The position numbers and the translations under genes are program-made. A model generated the notes under the pieces. The model searched no databases. It was not told where the DNA came from and was given only the letters and a program-made list of their open reading frames with translations. Below, one piece after another: positions 1 through 10,026 of a stretch of 64,000 bases of DNA. Position 1 is the stretch's first letter, and every line of letters starts with the position of its first letter. The DNA is from JAAFHB01 sp963677935 (lineage in GTDB: Bacteria > Bacteroidota > Bacteroidia > Bacteroidales > Prolixibacteraceae): NCBI GenBank assembly GCA_963677935.2, contig CAXXEH010000003.1:5270001-5334000 (forward strand), read 5' to 3'.

Positions 1-927
1 AGCGCCAATTGCCTTGTCAAAATCGAGTGTTTCGAGTACCACACCAGGTGTAATATTTTCATGGGCCAGAAAATCGATTTCCGAACCTTCAACCATCAGG
101 AAAAATCCTTTATTGCCTTGAGAAAGGAGACTAATTGCAGTTTCGGTGGCAGGAACAAGCACTTCGCCCCGTTCAGGCATTGGGGCATCGTGTTCCTGAG
201 CAGTGAATCCGGCTAATTTCCCAGATTTAACTTTCTGAATATCCGCAATGTTGTATAAAACCTGATATCCTTTATCTTTCAACTCCTTGCTCAGGTTCCG
301 TCCATCTTTACGTGTCTCGAAGTTTTTTATTCCGCCACCAATAAAGACATCAATATTGGTTTTTAAGAAATCTGCCGCAATATCTTCGTAATTTCCCCTT
401 GAAGCGGTGTGAGCAATAAAGGAGGCCGGTGTTGCATGGGTGATAGCAGAAGTGGAGACAAGACCGGTTTTAAGTCCTTTCTTTTCAGACAGATCGCGAA
501 TGGAAGGAACCGATTTCTTATCAGGATCGATTCCGATAGCGCCGTTATAAGTTTTAACTCCTGTAGAGAGCGCCGTTCCTCCAGCTGCAGAATCGGTGAT
601 ATAGTCAGACGATGAATAGGTCTTTGAAAATCCGATATATTTAAAGTTCTCTAAAAACAAATGACCTCTGTTGGCTGTCATTGCAGAATAAACATGAGCA
701 AGTCCCATCCCGTCACCAATCATCAGGATGATGTTTTTCGGATTTTTTTTGCTTTTTGGCTGAGCATAATATTGAACTTCATAGGAAGGACCTCCGGGAT
801 ATATCTCTTTTAAAGCCTTATTTTTCGGATCCTTATATTCCTCCTGGGCATAACCGGAGAAAGAGACAAAAGCAACCAATAAAATGCTTATTACTAATTT
901 ATTACCAAGATTAAAATGAATTCTCAT
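1..927 (-). CDS. Alkaline phosphatase (PhoA family), C-terminus outside the window
   Basis: The reading frame is open from an ATG at 925-927 down to base 1, giving 309 codons without a stop, so the C-terminal part lies outside the window. It begins with a signal peptide (about 28 residues, ending SGYAQ), so the product is exported. The alkaline phosphatase hallmarks are present: a metal-binding D72 in GDGMG and a TDSAAGGTA motif with the phosphoserine nucleophile at S113. The enzyme hydrolyses phosphate monoesters in the periplasm or at the cell surface using Zn/Mg. The TerC gene downstream in the window is in the same orientation but is transcribed toward this gene. The family assignment is secure; the exact substrate is not visible. 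Confidence 0.93.
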   Translation of the reverse strand, partial: MRIHFNLGNKLVISILLVAFVSFSGYAQEEYKDPKNKALKEIYPGGPSYEVQYYAQPKSKKNPKNIILMIGDGMGLAHVYSAMTANRGHLFLENFKYIGFSKTYSSSDYITDSAAGGTALSTGVKTYNGAIGIDPDKKSVPSIRDLSEKKGLKTGLVSTSAITHATPASFIAHTASRGNYEDIAADFLKTNIDVFIGGGIKNFETRKDGRNLSKELKDKGYQVLYNIADIQKVKSGKLAGFTAQEHDAPMPERGEVLVPATETAISLLSQGNKGFFLMVEGSEIDFLAHENITPGVVLETLDFDKAIGA

Positions 928-983
928 ACTTGCTTTTATTAAATATTTATAGTTTACAATCTAAAAGGTAAAAATCACCTGAA

Positions 984-1751
984 TTACTTTTTATCATCCT
1001 GATCAAGCAGGCCTGCTTCCATTCCAGGTCGGAGTACTACCGGACGATGTTTCTTTTGAATGCGCATATTGATCATTTCGACCAAAAGTGAGAAGAACAC
1101 GGCAAAATAGATATACCCTTTTGGAACTTCAACATGAAGTCCTTCCAGAACGAGCATAAAACCGATCAGGATCAGAAAGGATAGGGCCAGAATTTCGAGA
1201 GTCGGATGGTCGGCAATAAATTTGCTGATTTTACCGGCGAAGAATATCATGATAAACAAGGAGATAACCACAGCGAGAATCATAATTGACAAATGACTCG
1301 TCAATCCGACAGCAGTAAGGATGGAGTCAAAGGAGAAGACAATATCGAGCAGGATAATCTGAATGATTACCTTTGATAAAACGGCTCCGCCACCTGAATG
1401 ACCCGTTTCGTGAAGATTCTCCATTTTGGCATGGATCTCTGAGGTACTTTTTGCCAGCAAAAACAGACCGCCGGCCATCAAAATTAACTCACGTATACTA
1501 AATCCCAGATCAAAAATCTTAAACAGCGGTTCTGTCATGCTACTGGTCATCCATGAAATAATTGTTAGAAGCACAACCCTGAAAATTAGCGCAATACTTA
1601 ATCCCAGGCGTCTGGCATATTGCTGTTTTTCCTTTGGAAGCTTGTTGGTGACAATTGATATAAAGATCACATTGTCAACACCTAAAACTATTTCAAGAAA
1701 GGTGAGGGTGAGTAGCGCAATCCAGGCTTCAGCAGTAAAGAAAATCTCCAT
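984..1751 (-). CDS. TerC-family integral membrane protein
   Basis: This 255-aa protein has about seven hydrophobic segments and the two signatures of the TerC/Alx family: ExxLGxDN near the N-terminus (E20, D26, N27) and DIVFSFDS near residue 140. Both motifs put acidic residues inside the membrane. Family members are linked to tellurite resistance and to manganese efflux or to metalation of exported proteins. The charged C-terminal tail (about residues 228-255) is probably cytoplasmic. The gene lies 56 bp upstream of the phosphatase in the same orientation, so the two could share a transcript. The assignment to the family is firm; the transported ion is not known. Confidence 0.92.
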   Translation of the reverse strand: MEIFFTAEAWIALLTLTFLEIVLGVDNVIFISIVTNKLPKEKQQYARRLGLSIALIFRVVLLTIISWMTSSMTEPLFKIFDLGFSIRELILMAGGLFLLAKSTSEIHAKMENLHETGHSGGGAVLSKVIIQIILLDIVFSFDSILTAVGLTSHLSIMILAVVISLFIMIFFAGKISKFIADHPTLEILALSFLILIGFMLVLEGLHVEVPKGYIYFAVFFSLLVEMINMRIQKKHRPVVLRPGMEAGLLDQDDKK

Positions 1752-1949
1752 AATCTGATTAATATTTATTTACAATAATGATATTCAATTATTCATCCTC
1801 CCCTTAAATTCGAAAACGATTATATAGGTGAGTCCATACAAATATAAAATATTATCCAATGAATTTAAGTAAATCCTTTCAGTCGCCCAAATGTTTTGCT
1901 TCATAAACACGGGATTGATGTTCATTCATTAATTATATACGCCTCAATC

Positions 1950-3281
1950 CTAAAGAACGAACAGAGAGGTAACCCACAGGAATGCAAAAACAGTAAGGGC
2001 CATAATGATCGTTGCAGTACTAAAAATTTTCAAGGTAATCTCAGTTTTGATATCGGAGAATCTGGTAATGACCCAGAAATAAGAGTCGTTTGCATGAGAA
2101 ATCATCATTGAACCTGCTCCCATTGCTAAAGTCGCATACAATCTCCCGACCTGAGAGTCTAATCCTAACAAAGTCAACATTGGTTCTACGAATGAAGCAG
2201 TGGTAATGATGGCCACAGTTGAAGAACCCTGCGCCGTTTTCATCAGAAATGCGATTAAAAACGGGACAGCCAAGCCAAGTCCGGTTTTAGCCAGTAGAGT
2301 TCCTGCTTCCGTACCTATTCCGGTTTCTTTGATCACCATTCCAAACATACCTCCGGCAGCCGTTACAATAAGGATAGGACCTGCTTTTTCGATGGCCGTT
2401 TCGAAGACCGAATTCAATGTTTTTATCCCTTTTTCAGCCAAAAGAAGAAAGGAAAAAAGAGTGCCCACAAAAAGTGCGATGACTGGTTGTCCAATAAACA
2501 GAATTAGTCTTATCAACAGATTTTGGTCCTTCCATCCAAATAAACTCATCACCGAAGTCACCGCAATAAGCATCAATGGAACGATTATGGGCAACAGCGA
2601 CAGAAACACAGAGGGAAGTTTTTTTTTGGCTATCACCTCAGAAGGTAATTCGACAAAAGCTGGCTCATAATTTTTTCCCTTCGTCATCCAGAAGGTCCAG
2701 AAAAAAGCAACAACGGCGCCAGGAATGGCAAATAAAATTGAGGCAAGAATAAAGTATCCCAAATTTACATTCATAATACCTGCTGCCGCCAACGCGCCGG
2801 GATGGATTGGAACTAAACAATGGACTGAATAGAGCGAACATGCCAGCACAACGGCAATAAATGGCATGGCAATTTTGGTTCTGACACTAACGGACTTTGC
2901 TAATCCGCTTAATATGATATAACCTGAATCGCAAAAAATGGGTAATCCAGCCAAAAAGCCGGTCATTCCCATTGCGATAGGTGCATTCTTTTCTCCCGTT
3001 TTGGTCAGCAGGTAGTTTGCAATACTTAAAGCTCCTCCGGTTTTTTCCAGTACGATGGCGATAATCGCACCAAAAATGATTAAAAACCCGATGGAACCCA
3101 TGGTATTCCCAAACCCCTCTTTTAAAATTTTTACAATATCGGAATTTGGAATGGCTGTCAGAGCCAGGAAGAGAGATACCAGAAATAGAGAGATGAACGC
3201 GTTCAGTTTCAGACTAGATGTTAAAAAAATAATGGCTAAAATGCTGAAAAAGACTAACAGCGAGATAATTAAGATGCTCAT
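1950..3281 (-). CDS. GntP-family permease (gluconate:H+ symporter type)
   Basis: The 443-aa product is almost entirely hydrophobic, with about twelve transmembrane segments, and matches the GntP family in length and in features such as the conserved GFLAGLPIFCDSGYI segment near residue 112 and KTAQGSSTVAI near residue 347. GntP proteins import gluconate or related sugar acids and hydroxy acids with protons. The start is only 17 bp downstream of the stop of the phosphoesterase gene, so the two are very likely co-transcribed. The substrate cannot be read from the sequence; neighbours give no sugar-acid catabolic genes. Confidence 0.93.
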   Translation of the reverse strand: MSILIISLLVFFSILAIIFLTSSLKLNAFISLFLVSLFLALTAIPNSDIVKILKEGFGNTMGSIGFLIIFGAIIAIVLEKTGGALSIANYLLTKTGEKNAPIAMGMTGFLAGLPIFCDSGYIILSGLAKSVSVRTKIAMPFIAVVLACSLYSVHCLVPIHPGALAAAGIMNVNLGYFILASILFAIPGAVVAFFWTFWMTKGKNYEPAFVELPSEVIAKKKLPSVFLSLLPIIVPLMLIAVTSVMSLFGWKDQNLLIRLILFIGQPVIALFVGTLFSFLLLAEKGIKTLNSVFETAIEKAGPILIVTAAGGMFGMVIKETGIGTEAGTLLAKTGLGLAVPFLIAFLMKTAQGSSTVAIITTASFVEPMLTLLGLDSQVGRLYATLAMGAGSMMISHANDSYFWVITRFSDIKTEITLKIFSTATIIMALTVFAFLWVTSLFVL

Positions 3282-3298
3282 TTATATTAGTTTGATTT

Positions 3299-6097
3299 TT
3301 ATTTCCGTTTCTGATCTTCCAACCGAAATTCCTTTTTCTCCTTCTGATCCTCTTGCATATCCTTCATATCATCAATCAAAGGAGCATTTTTAATAGCTTT
3401 CCAGTCAAATTTTTCGTCGAGCGGAGTTAATGCTTTTTCAGGATCAAAAATTCGGAGATCGACCGGAACTGCATTGTAAGGGGTAAAATCGGGTATTGGG
3501 GTGAAGAAATCGGCAAAATCGTTTGCCGCAGCATCGTATTGATTAAGATAGGGCATCCCCAGTATATTCCAAAAGGTTTTAAAAATACTCCCGAAACTAT
3601 AATGCTTTTTCGAAACGTAGTTTTTCTTTACGTAAGGTGAGATGACCATCAATACACTACGATGAGCATCAATATGATCGACTCCGTTTTGGGCATCATC
3701 CTCTGTAATTACAATTGCCATGTTTTTCCAGAATGGGGTGTGCGACAGGTACTCCACAATTCGTCCGATGGCCAGGTCGTTGTCCGCCATATAACTTTCC
3801 CTGAACGGATATCCGGCCTCCGGTCGTTCGTCTGCGCCATGATCGTTGGGGATAATCACTGTGATAATGGATGGCATATTGGCTTTTGGCTTTATCCACT
3901 TTTCTTCAAATTCAGTGATGAACTGATGTATCCTGAACTGATCGGGGATGGCCATATTAAATGTTGGATAGATCTTCGAGGTACGCGAAAACATGGGTAG
4001 TGGCAAGGGAAAATTGACAAAATGTTTTAACCCTGTATATTTAAACGATTTGTCATAAAATGATGGTTCAAACATCACTCCAAAACCAAAATTGTAAAAT
4101 TCTACCTTATTTCGTTCAAGATGGTCCCACATCGATCCTGCTTCATTATAATCCTCAGGATAAATGGCGCCTGATGAACCGTTCATTCCAAGACTGCCCG
4201 GCGCCTTTGATTTTGGATTGTATTTTCTGTTACCACCATAACTTGCCGGGACGGTTGATTCCACCCACTCATTTGGATAGGTATTGGCCAGCCAGCGGTG
4301 ACCGTCGGCCGAAACATCCGAATCGACATAAAAATTGTCTGAAATCGCGAATTCGGAAGTCAGTTTCAGGTGATTGGGCATAACTGTGGCATTAACCACC
4401 TTTGCCGTTTTTTTTCTGTTGCTGAAAGTTTCCCCCCATCCATATCTTGCTAATGATGGATCTCCATCTCCCTTTTTGATCTGTCCGAAAATCTCATCAT
4501 AAGTCCGGTTTTCTTTTGAGATAAAAACCAGGTATTTAACAGGAGATTCTTTTTCGCCTCCAAAAATCGGGACAGGATTATCTCCTCTCCGTTTTTTCAC
4601 CAAACCGTAATCCTCAATATGGTAGTTGTTTTCGATGACCTGCCGTGTCAGGGTTTTCAGTTTTCTTTCATCGGGAATATCCAATACAGAAACACTCCCT
4701 TTCATCAGATTGCCAATGTAGCTTCCTTCTTTTCCTTCCTTAAAACTCCTGCCACCGTTTGGGCCACTTCCAAACCCTTTGGCATTACTCACGATCAACG
4801 ATTTCCCATCGGGTGTGACTTCCAATTTTGAAGGAAACCATCCGACAGGAATATGTCCAATAACCTTCTGCGAGGGAATATCAATAACGCCTATCGCATT
4901 TACGCCCGATTCAGCGACATAAATCCTTTTTTGATCAGGTGAAACAGCAAGTCCGAATGGAATTACACCGCGAAATTGCTTAACTGACGGATGTAGCTTA
5001 AGGGAGATTTCAGACGCTAAGGTATCTTTGAGTATATCAATAACAGAAATATTATCGTTGGTTCCGTTACTTACAAAAACAGCCTGGTCGGTAACCGCGA
5101 GTGAATTCGGACTTGAGCCACCAACAGCCGGAATTCCTTCAATGACCTGGCCAACAAGAGTTCCTGTTTTAATTTTAGCCACAATTGTTGGTTTGGTCGG
5201 ATCTTTCACCGAATATGACCAAACCGAAAAAGATTCGGGGACGTTAGGGTCTCCCAATCCGGGAATATCCATCGAATCGATTCGGGTTCCCATTTTCATC
5301 TCCTGTGTTCCAAATCCGGAAGTTGGAAAATCGAGTGCCTTATTATAATTTTTTGTTGCTTCAATATTTCCTATTTTGCTGTATTCAAACATTCCCACGT
5401 TTGCCACATAAACTTTTCTTCCATCGGGTGACAGGATCAATCCAAAAGGGTACCTTCCTGTTTTGGCACTTCCGATCATTTTTTTTGACCTCGTATCGAT
5501 TACAATCAAACGGAAAAGCGTCTGATCAACCGCATAGAGATAGCCGCCATCCTTACTTAGTTTTAGTTCGCCGATGTACCCGTCAGGTGTTTTCTCTCCG
5601 GAATCTGAGACAGAACAGTCTACAGAATCAAGCCTGGCTCCCGTATCGATCGAAAAAAGATAAATCTTATTTTTCTGTCCTCCTGATACATAGACAATTT
5701 TATTGTCGGGAGATATCGCAAGTCCCATAAATACAGAGGCCAGTATGCCCTTGTTGTTCGAAGCTCCCGGAGGAACCTGCAAAACTGTTGGATGGTCTGA
5801 CCTTAGGTCCTTGATAATAGAAATTGAGATCGGAGCTGTACCCGAATTTGCTGTCACTGCAACTGTTCCATCAGGGCTTAATGTCAGTCCGTATGGATGG
5901 GGCGCCACAACTATCGATTTACCATAGGGGGTAATGAAACGACCGTTGGGGATTACTGTTTTTCCCGCTTTATTAATGTGGGTATATAAGGATCCGGAAG
6001 GTGATGAAACAATACTTAATTTTGGATTGATTTGTTGTCCGGATAAAGAGCTTACTGTCAGGCAAAAAGATAATAAGATAAGGTTTTTAAAGTTCAT
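3299..6097 (-). CDS. Secreted YVTN-type beta-propeller plus phosphoesterase
   Basis: The 932-aa product starts with a signal peptide (cleavage near residue 20, LSGQQ). Residues of about 40-480 hold repeated beta-propeller blades with YVTN-like segments (for example VYVSGGQKNKIYLF and IYVAESGVNAIGVID). Residues of about 515-880 form an alkaline-phosphatase-like phosphoesterase domain (PF04185 type): NRTYDEIFGQ near the start, DGHRWLANTYPNEW, NDHGADERPEAG, TEDDAQNGVDHIDAHRS with metal-binding Asp and His residues. The C-terminus is highly charged (Lys/Glu). The class contains phospholipases C and phosphonate or phosphate esterases. With the downstream GntP gene it may release and import a phosphorylated sugar-acid compound, which is only an inference from spacing. 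Confidence 0.88.
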   Translation of the reverse strand: MNFKNLILLSFCLTVSSLSGQQINPKLSIVSSPSGSLYTHINKAGKTVIPNGRFITPYGKSIVVAPHPYGLTLSPDGTVAVTANSGTAPISISIIKDLRSDHPTVLQVPPGASNNKGILASVFMGLAISPDNKIVYVSGGQKNKIYLFSIDTGARLDSVDCSVSDSGEKTPDGYIGELKLSKDGGYLYAVDQTLFRLIVIDTRSKKMIGSAKTGRYPFGLILSPDGRKVYVANVGMFEYSKIGNIEATKNYNKALDFPTSGFGTQEMKMGTRIDSMDIPGLGDPNVPESFSVWSYSVKDPTKPTIVAKIKTGTLVGQVIEGIPAVGGSSPNSLAVTDQAVFVSNGTNDNISVIDILKDTLASEISLKLHPSVKQFRGVIPFGLAVSPDQKRIYVAESGVNAIGVIDIPSQKVIGHIPVGWFPSKLEVTPDGKSLIVSNAKGFGSGPNGGRSFKEGKEGSYIGNLMKGSVSVLDIPDERKLKTLTRQVIENNYHIEDYGLVKKRRGDNPVPIFGGEKESPVKYLVFISKENRTYDEIFGQIKKGDGDPSLARYGWGETFSNRKKTAKVVNATVMPNHLKLTSEFAISDNFYVDSDVSADGHRWLANTYPNEWVESTVPASYGGNRKYNPKSKAPGSLGMNGSSGAIYPEDYNEAGSMWDHLERNKVEFYNFGFGVMFEPSFYDKSFKYTGLKHFVNFPLPLPMFSRTSKIYPTFNMAIPDQFRIHQFITEFEEKWIKPKANMPSIITVIIPNDHGADERPEAGYPFRESYMADNDLAIGRIVEYLSHTPFWKNMAIVITEDDAQNGVDHIDAHRSVLMVISPYVKKNYVSKKHYSFGSIFKTFWNILGMPYLNQYDAAANDFADFFTPIPDFTPYNAVPVDLRIFDPEKALTPLDEKFDWKAIKNAPLIDDMKDMQEDQKEKKEFRLEDQKRK

Positions 6098-6241
6098 AAG
6101 ATTATCGGTTTATTTCATACTATAATAATTTGTTTTTAATGGCAGTATGGAACTCCATGTTGCAGAAAATCATTATCATTCCCTTGGGTGTTGTCTGGCA
6201 ACATGTTCGTTTCATTTGGGGCAAATTAAGCCGGTTCAAAT

Positions 6242-6901
6242 TCAAAATTGAGCTTTGTACTTATTCTCAAAATCATCGCAAAGAAAAAACCGGGCGCCGC
6301 TCTCGTTGATTTCCATCCCTACGATTCCAATGACGATCAATTTAACCAGCAACTTTTCCCCTTTCCAGCGGGGAAGTTTAGCCTTGCGTGTGAATTGATT
6401 CAGAGAGAGATGGTGATCCGATTCAAGTATGGACAATAGTCGTTTCTCCTCTTCCGAAAATCGGATAAAAACTCCGTGCGGATTTTTCTGCTGCTCCCAT
6501 ACCTTTAAAAGGATCGCGGGAGCAACAATATTCTGGTCATCCCTGCGGATATAAACCAGCCATCTTCCTTCATCATTCTGAGCCTGGTATGGTGTTTCCG
6601 AACCCTTTGGAATAACGATCTCGAGCACGCTTTTTCCTTCGATATGCCACTGATGAGTCTGAAAATTAACCTGAGGTTTACTGTAAAGCTTTGCAGCTGC
6701 TTCTGCCATATAATATTCTTCGTCAGATTTTACACCGGCGACAGAGCCATTGTCCCTTACCCCGAGAAGCAGACGGCCTCCGTCGGTATTTGAAAATGCG
6801 ACCATCGAACGCGCAATTTTGCGCGAATCGTTTATGCAATATTTAAAATCCTGCCGCTGGTGCTCCCCCTCGGCAATCATTTTTAATAATTTCAAACTCA
6901 T
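6242..6901 (-). CDS. AlbA_2/Schlafen-type putative DNA-binding protein
   Basis: The protein from the chosen ATG is 219 aa. Residues of about 12-105 form an AlbA_2 (Schlafen-like) domain: EHQRQDFKYC, then RSMVAFSNTDGGRLLLGVRDNG, the typical glycine-rich turn of this family. The C-terminal part looks like a winged helix. The open frame runs 90 bp further upstream to 6991, but those residues are encoded by an interspersed inverted repeat (6954-7013), so the start at 6901 is preferred. Such proteins are usually treated as transcriptional regulators. The role here is unknown. Confidence 0.75.
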   Translation of the reverse strand: MSLKLLKMIAEGEHQRQDFKYCINDSRKIARSMVAFSNTDGGRLLLGVRDNGSVAGVKSDEEYYMAEAAAKLYSKPQVNFQTHQWHIEGKSVLEIVIPKGSETPYQAQNDEGRWLVYIRRDDQNIVAPAILLKVWEQQKNPHGVFIRFSEEEKRLLSILESDHHLSLNQFTRKAKLPRWKGEKLLVKLIVIGIVGMEINESGARFFLCDDFENKYKAQF

Positions 6902-6953
6902 TTCTTTTAATAAATAACTTTTTTCACAGCTATTTTGTTTATGTTTCTGGTGA

Positions 6954-7013
6954 CTGGCAACTGGCTTCTGGCTACTAGCTGCTTGCAGCAAGTTGCCAGA
7001 AGCCAGTTGCCAG
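6954..7013. repeat. Inverted repeat with perfect 19-bp arms
   Basis: The arms 6954-6972 and 6995-7013 are exact reverse complements and are separated by 22 bases. Further GCCAG/CTGGC words continue to about 7035. The motif family (CTGGCAACTGGC words) looks like an interspersed repeat of this kind of genome, and it sits between two genes of the same orientation, where it could form a strong hairpin in the transcript. It probably is not coding, although one frame is open through part of it. Confidence 0.8.
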
Positions 7014-7037
7014 CCGCAAATTGCCAGCTGCCAGCCG

Positions 7038-8864
7038 CTAGTATATCACCTTCATTACGCATTGAGCGCAGTCGAAACCAAGTTGCAATTCATTGATACC
7101 GTCATACAGGTAAAAAGGTTCAGTAAAATCCTCAGGCTTTTTCCCTCCAAATTTCTGACAAAATCCCAGTTGGTACTTCAGACAATGTTTCATGGTCATG
7201 ACCGTTTTACCATGATGGTCCGATTGTTTTTCAAAGGCCATTTCCGGATGATCGACCCCATGACGTTTATAAAACTGAAGGGCCAGCCGGTTACTTATAT
7301 TTGCTTCATACCCAATCTCCTTGTAGGGATAAGGGAAATTATTTGGTGTATTAATAACTTGATTTGTTGGTTTTTTCATTCGAGCCTCAGTGAACCTTTC
7401 CAGCAAATCGCGCCTCATTGCATTCAAAACTGATGCCTGGAAAAAATACTTTTCTGTTCCGTTGGTCTCGACCATTTCAACAAAATAGGTAGTGCCCCCT
7501 GCTTTTGAAAGTTGGTCCGTGATTGTCGCTTTCGATTTAACCGTATCGCGGGCCGGGTTTTTGGGAAGAACCTGGCTCATTGAGACACTGATTCCTGTTT
7601 CGTCGGTAGCCCTGAGATCAAATCCATTATCCGACTCCCAAATCTTAATTTTTATCCCGATTTTTCTGAGGGTCAGGTCACCTTTTAACTGTTGTTGAAA
7701 AAGATGGTCGTAATTCCGATAGACCTTTGCTCCAGGGTAAACAGCGTTCATCTTATCCGGAAATATTTTTGTGCCTTCAGCGATATTTACCTTTATTCCA
7801 ATGCTATCGCCCGATTTTGAAATAAATACCAGTCCATCGTTATTGGCGATCCCGAATGTGGTTTCAAGCTCAAAATAGTTTGGAAATATACTTCTCACCA
7901 CTCCTAAAGGTTCTCCCAAAAACTTGGGAGATGCAAAGGAGGTAATCTCTTTTGACCTACCATGTAAAAAGTAGTCGGTTGCCCCACGGTTAAACGACTT
8001 CACCGGGTTTGCCTCAAAACTATAGGTCACCTTACCGGCTGAAGCTGCTTTGTATTCCGGCTGTTCTTCCAAAAAAGCATCTATTTTCTGTCGGTAGAAT
8101 GCGGTGATGTTTTTCACATAATCGACATCCTTCAGCCGTCCCTCTATCTTTAACGATTGAACACCTGCCTCAGCCAACTCCCTGATGGAGTGAGAATGGT
8201 TGAGATCTTTCAATGACAAAAGGTGCTGATCGGCGGTAATCACCTTTTTTTCTGAGTCATAAAGGGTATACCGTTTTCGGCATGGCTGAGCGCATGCACC
8301 CCTGTTGGCACTTCTTCCGCCAATTGCATGACTAAGATAGCAACGACCGCTAAAACTTACGCAAAGTGCCCCATGAATGAACGCTTCCAGTTCGATAGCG
8401 GTTTGTCTCCGGATTTCACAAATCTGGTCAATAGTCAGTTCCCGGGCAAGAACTGCACGCTTAAAATTGACTGCCTCTAAAAATTTCAGTTGTTCGGGAA
8501 GATAGTTGTGAAGCTGGGTGCTGGCATGAAGTGAGATTGGCGGTAAATCCATTTCGAGAATTCCCAGGTCCTGAATAATTAAAGCGTCAATACCGATTTC
8601 ATACAGATTTTTGATTTGACGGTTTGCCTCTTCCAATTCATTGTCGTACAATATCGTATTGAGAGCAACATAGACTTTTACCCCAAAGATCCGCGCTTCG
8701 GACACGAGTGACTCAATATCCTGCAACGAATTGCCGGCATCCTCTCGGGCGCCGAACTTAGGCCCTCCGATATAAACCGCATCTGCTCCATGGGAAATGG
8801 CAGCGCGACCGCAAATCAGATTTTTTGCAGGCGCCAGAAGCTCTATTGTTTTTGGGGATCCCAT
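7038..8864 (-). CDS. Peptidase U32-family protein (RlhA/TrhP-like RNA hydroxylation factor)
   Basis: This 608-aa protein carries the U32 signature around residues 160-195: EAFIHGALCVSFSGRCYLS followed by GACAQPCRKRY, with the clustered cysteines that bind an iron-sulphur centre in this family. A C-terminal extension with further cysteines (GFDCAQC) gives a length closer to RlhA than to the shorter TrhP. Although named peptidases, the characterised E. coli members RlhA and TrhP hydroxylate 23S rRNA or tRNA using prephenate-derived chemistry. The window does not show which RNA is the target. The stop is next to the inverted repeat at 6954-7013. Confidence 0.85.
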   Translation of the reverse strand: MGSPKTIELLAPAKNLICGRAAISHGADAVYIGGPKFGAREDAGNSLQDIESLVSEARIFGVKVYVALNTILYDNELEEANRQIKNLYEIGIDALIIQDLGILEMDLPPISLHASTQLHNYLPEQLKFLEAVNFKRAVLARELTIDQICEIRRQTAIELEAFIHGALCVSFSGRCYLSHAIGGRSANRGACAQPCRKRYTLYDSEKKVITADQHLLSLKDLNHSHSIRELAEAGVQSLKIEGRLKDVDYVKNITAFYRQKIDAFLEEQPEYKAASAGKVTYSFEANPVKSFNRGATDYFLHGRSKEITSFASPKFLGEPLGVVRSIFPNYFELETTFGIANNDGLVFISKSGDSIGIKVNIAEGTKIFPDKMNAVYPGAKVYRNYDHLFQQQLKGDLTLRKIGIKIKIWESDNGFDLRATDETGISVSMSQVLPKNPARDTVKSKATITDQLSKAGGTTYFVEMVETNGTEKYFFQASVLNAMRRDLLERFTEARMKKPTNQVINTPNNFPYPYKEIGYEANISNRLALQFYKRHGVDHPEMAFEKQSDHHGKTVMTMKHCLKYQLGFCQKFGGKKPEDFTEPFYLYDGINELQLGFDCAQCVMKVIY

Positions 8865-8909
8865 TCAATTAAGGTTTTCAGATAATTTTCACTTTTCACT
8901 TTCCATTTT

Positions 8910-9260
8910 TCAGACCTTTTCTTTCTGTAAAGCTTCCCAGTATTCAAGCGCCCGGCGAGTGTGTGGGATGACAATTGTCCCACCGACAAGATTTGCCACC
9001 GAGAAAATTTCGAAAAGCTCTTCTGTATTTACACCAAGTTCAGAACATTTCTCAAGGTGGTATTTCACGCAGTCATCACAACGGAGCACCATTGAACTTA
9101 CCAATCCGAGCATCTCCTTTGTTTTGGAGCTTAGGGCGCCATCCATATAGGTATTTGTATCAATATTATAAATCCGTTTCATTACCTTATTGTTGGAATC
9201 AAGGATTTTTTTATTCATTTTCTCCCGATACACCCGGAAATCATTTACCAGATCACTCAT
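8910..9260 (-). CDS. Carboxymuconolactone decarboxylase / AhpD-like protein
   Basis: The product is 116 aa, all helical in character. It has the AhpD-type redox motif CDDCVKYH with C61, C64 and H68, and the following segment (GTIVIPHTRRALEYW) is typical of the CMD family. Members of this length act as thiol-disulphide oxidoreductases or peroxidases, or as lactone decarboxylases; the CxxC argues for redox function. The gene lies 45 bp upstream of the U32 gene on the same strand and may be in one operon with it. Confidence 0.88.
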   Translation of the reverse strand: MSDLVNDFRVYREKMNKKILDSNNKVMKRIYNIDTNTYMDGALSSKTKEMLGLVSSMVLRCDDCVKYHLEKCSELGVNTEELFEIFSVANLVGGTIVIPHTRRALEYWEALQKEKV

Positions 9261-9490
9261 TCTATTTAATTTGTTATGCAGTAATATTTTGTATTTTAAT
9301 CCCTTAAATTATTCAGACAAAGTTATCCACATTTAAGGAATCACAGAAAAAAGTGTAAATAAAATATTGCGATTATATTGTTTTCGGAATGCTGATTGGC
9401 AATATGTCGCTAATTGTCAGCAGAATATGAAAGTTAATAATCAATTAATACACTCCCGGTGACTATATTTTCAGGCCATTTGAAATTGCT

Positions 9491-9498
9491 TATATTTG
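9491..9498 (+). promoter_or_regulatory. Bacteroidota -7 box TATATTTG
   Basis: TATATTTG fits the TAnnTTTG -7 element used by the primary sigma factor of this phylum and lies about 38 bp before the ATG of the SPOR-like gene. No good -33 TTG stands at the usual distance, so this is a moderate prediction. Confidence 0.5.
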
Positions 9499-9536
9499 CA
9501 CATCAGAAAATACAGGAATAAAAACAAATTATTCAA

Positions 9537-10010
9537 ATGAAAAATGCGATCGTCCTGATTTTGGTATTGGTATCTCTCAATGGGTTTTCTGTGAACCACG
9601 AAGCTGCTTCGCTTCTGAATCCGATTTCTGGAGCCGATTCGCTTATGATTTGGGAAAGATTAAATATTCAGTGCGATCCTAAGATTAACAATCTGCTCAG
9701 ACAGCAGGCCGATCAGAACAAGAAAAGTGGTACGATGAGTGGTTTCAGACTCCAAATCTATTTTGGTTCAGGGGAAAATGCGCATGCACAGGCCATCCGG
9801 ATTAAAACAGAATTCCTCTCTTCTAATCCGGACGTTAAAACCTACCTGTTTTTCAAATCACCGGATTTTATCGTAAGGGTTGGAAACTTCAGAACAAAAA
9901 GTGAAGCATTGAAAATGCAGAAGTCTTTGCTTTATAAATTTCCCAATGCTTTTATTGTTGCTGATGACATTGCCTTTCCGGAGCTTTTAAATTTTACGAC
10001 AATAAATTAA
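9537..10010 (+). CDS. SPOR-like secreted protein
   Basis: This 157-aa protein starts with a signal peptide (about 18-20 residues). Residues of about 68-145 look like a SPOR domain: FRLQIYFGS, then IVRVGNFRTKSEALKMQKSL, the beta-alpha-beta pattern by which SPOR domains bind denuded peptidoglycan at division sites. Bacteroidota commonly have short exported proteins of this type. It ends 16 bp before purF, so the two are probably one transcript, although a functional link is not evident. Confidence 0.75.
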   Translation: MKNAIVLILVLVSLNGFSVNHEAASLLNPISGADSLMIWERLNIQCDPKINNLLRQQADQNKKSGTMSGFRLQIYFGSGENAHAQAIRIKTEFLSSNPDVKTYLFFKSPDFIVRVGNFRTKSEALKMQKSLLYKFPNAFIVADDIAFPELLNFTTIN

Positions 10011-10026
10011 ATCAGGATTATTCAGA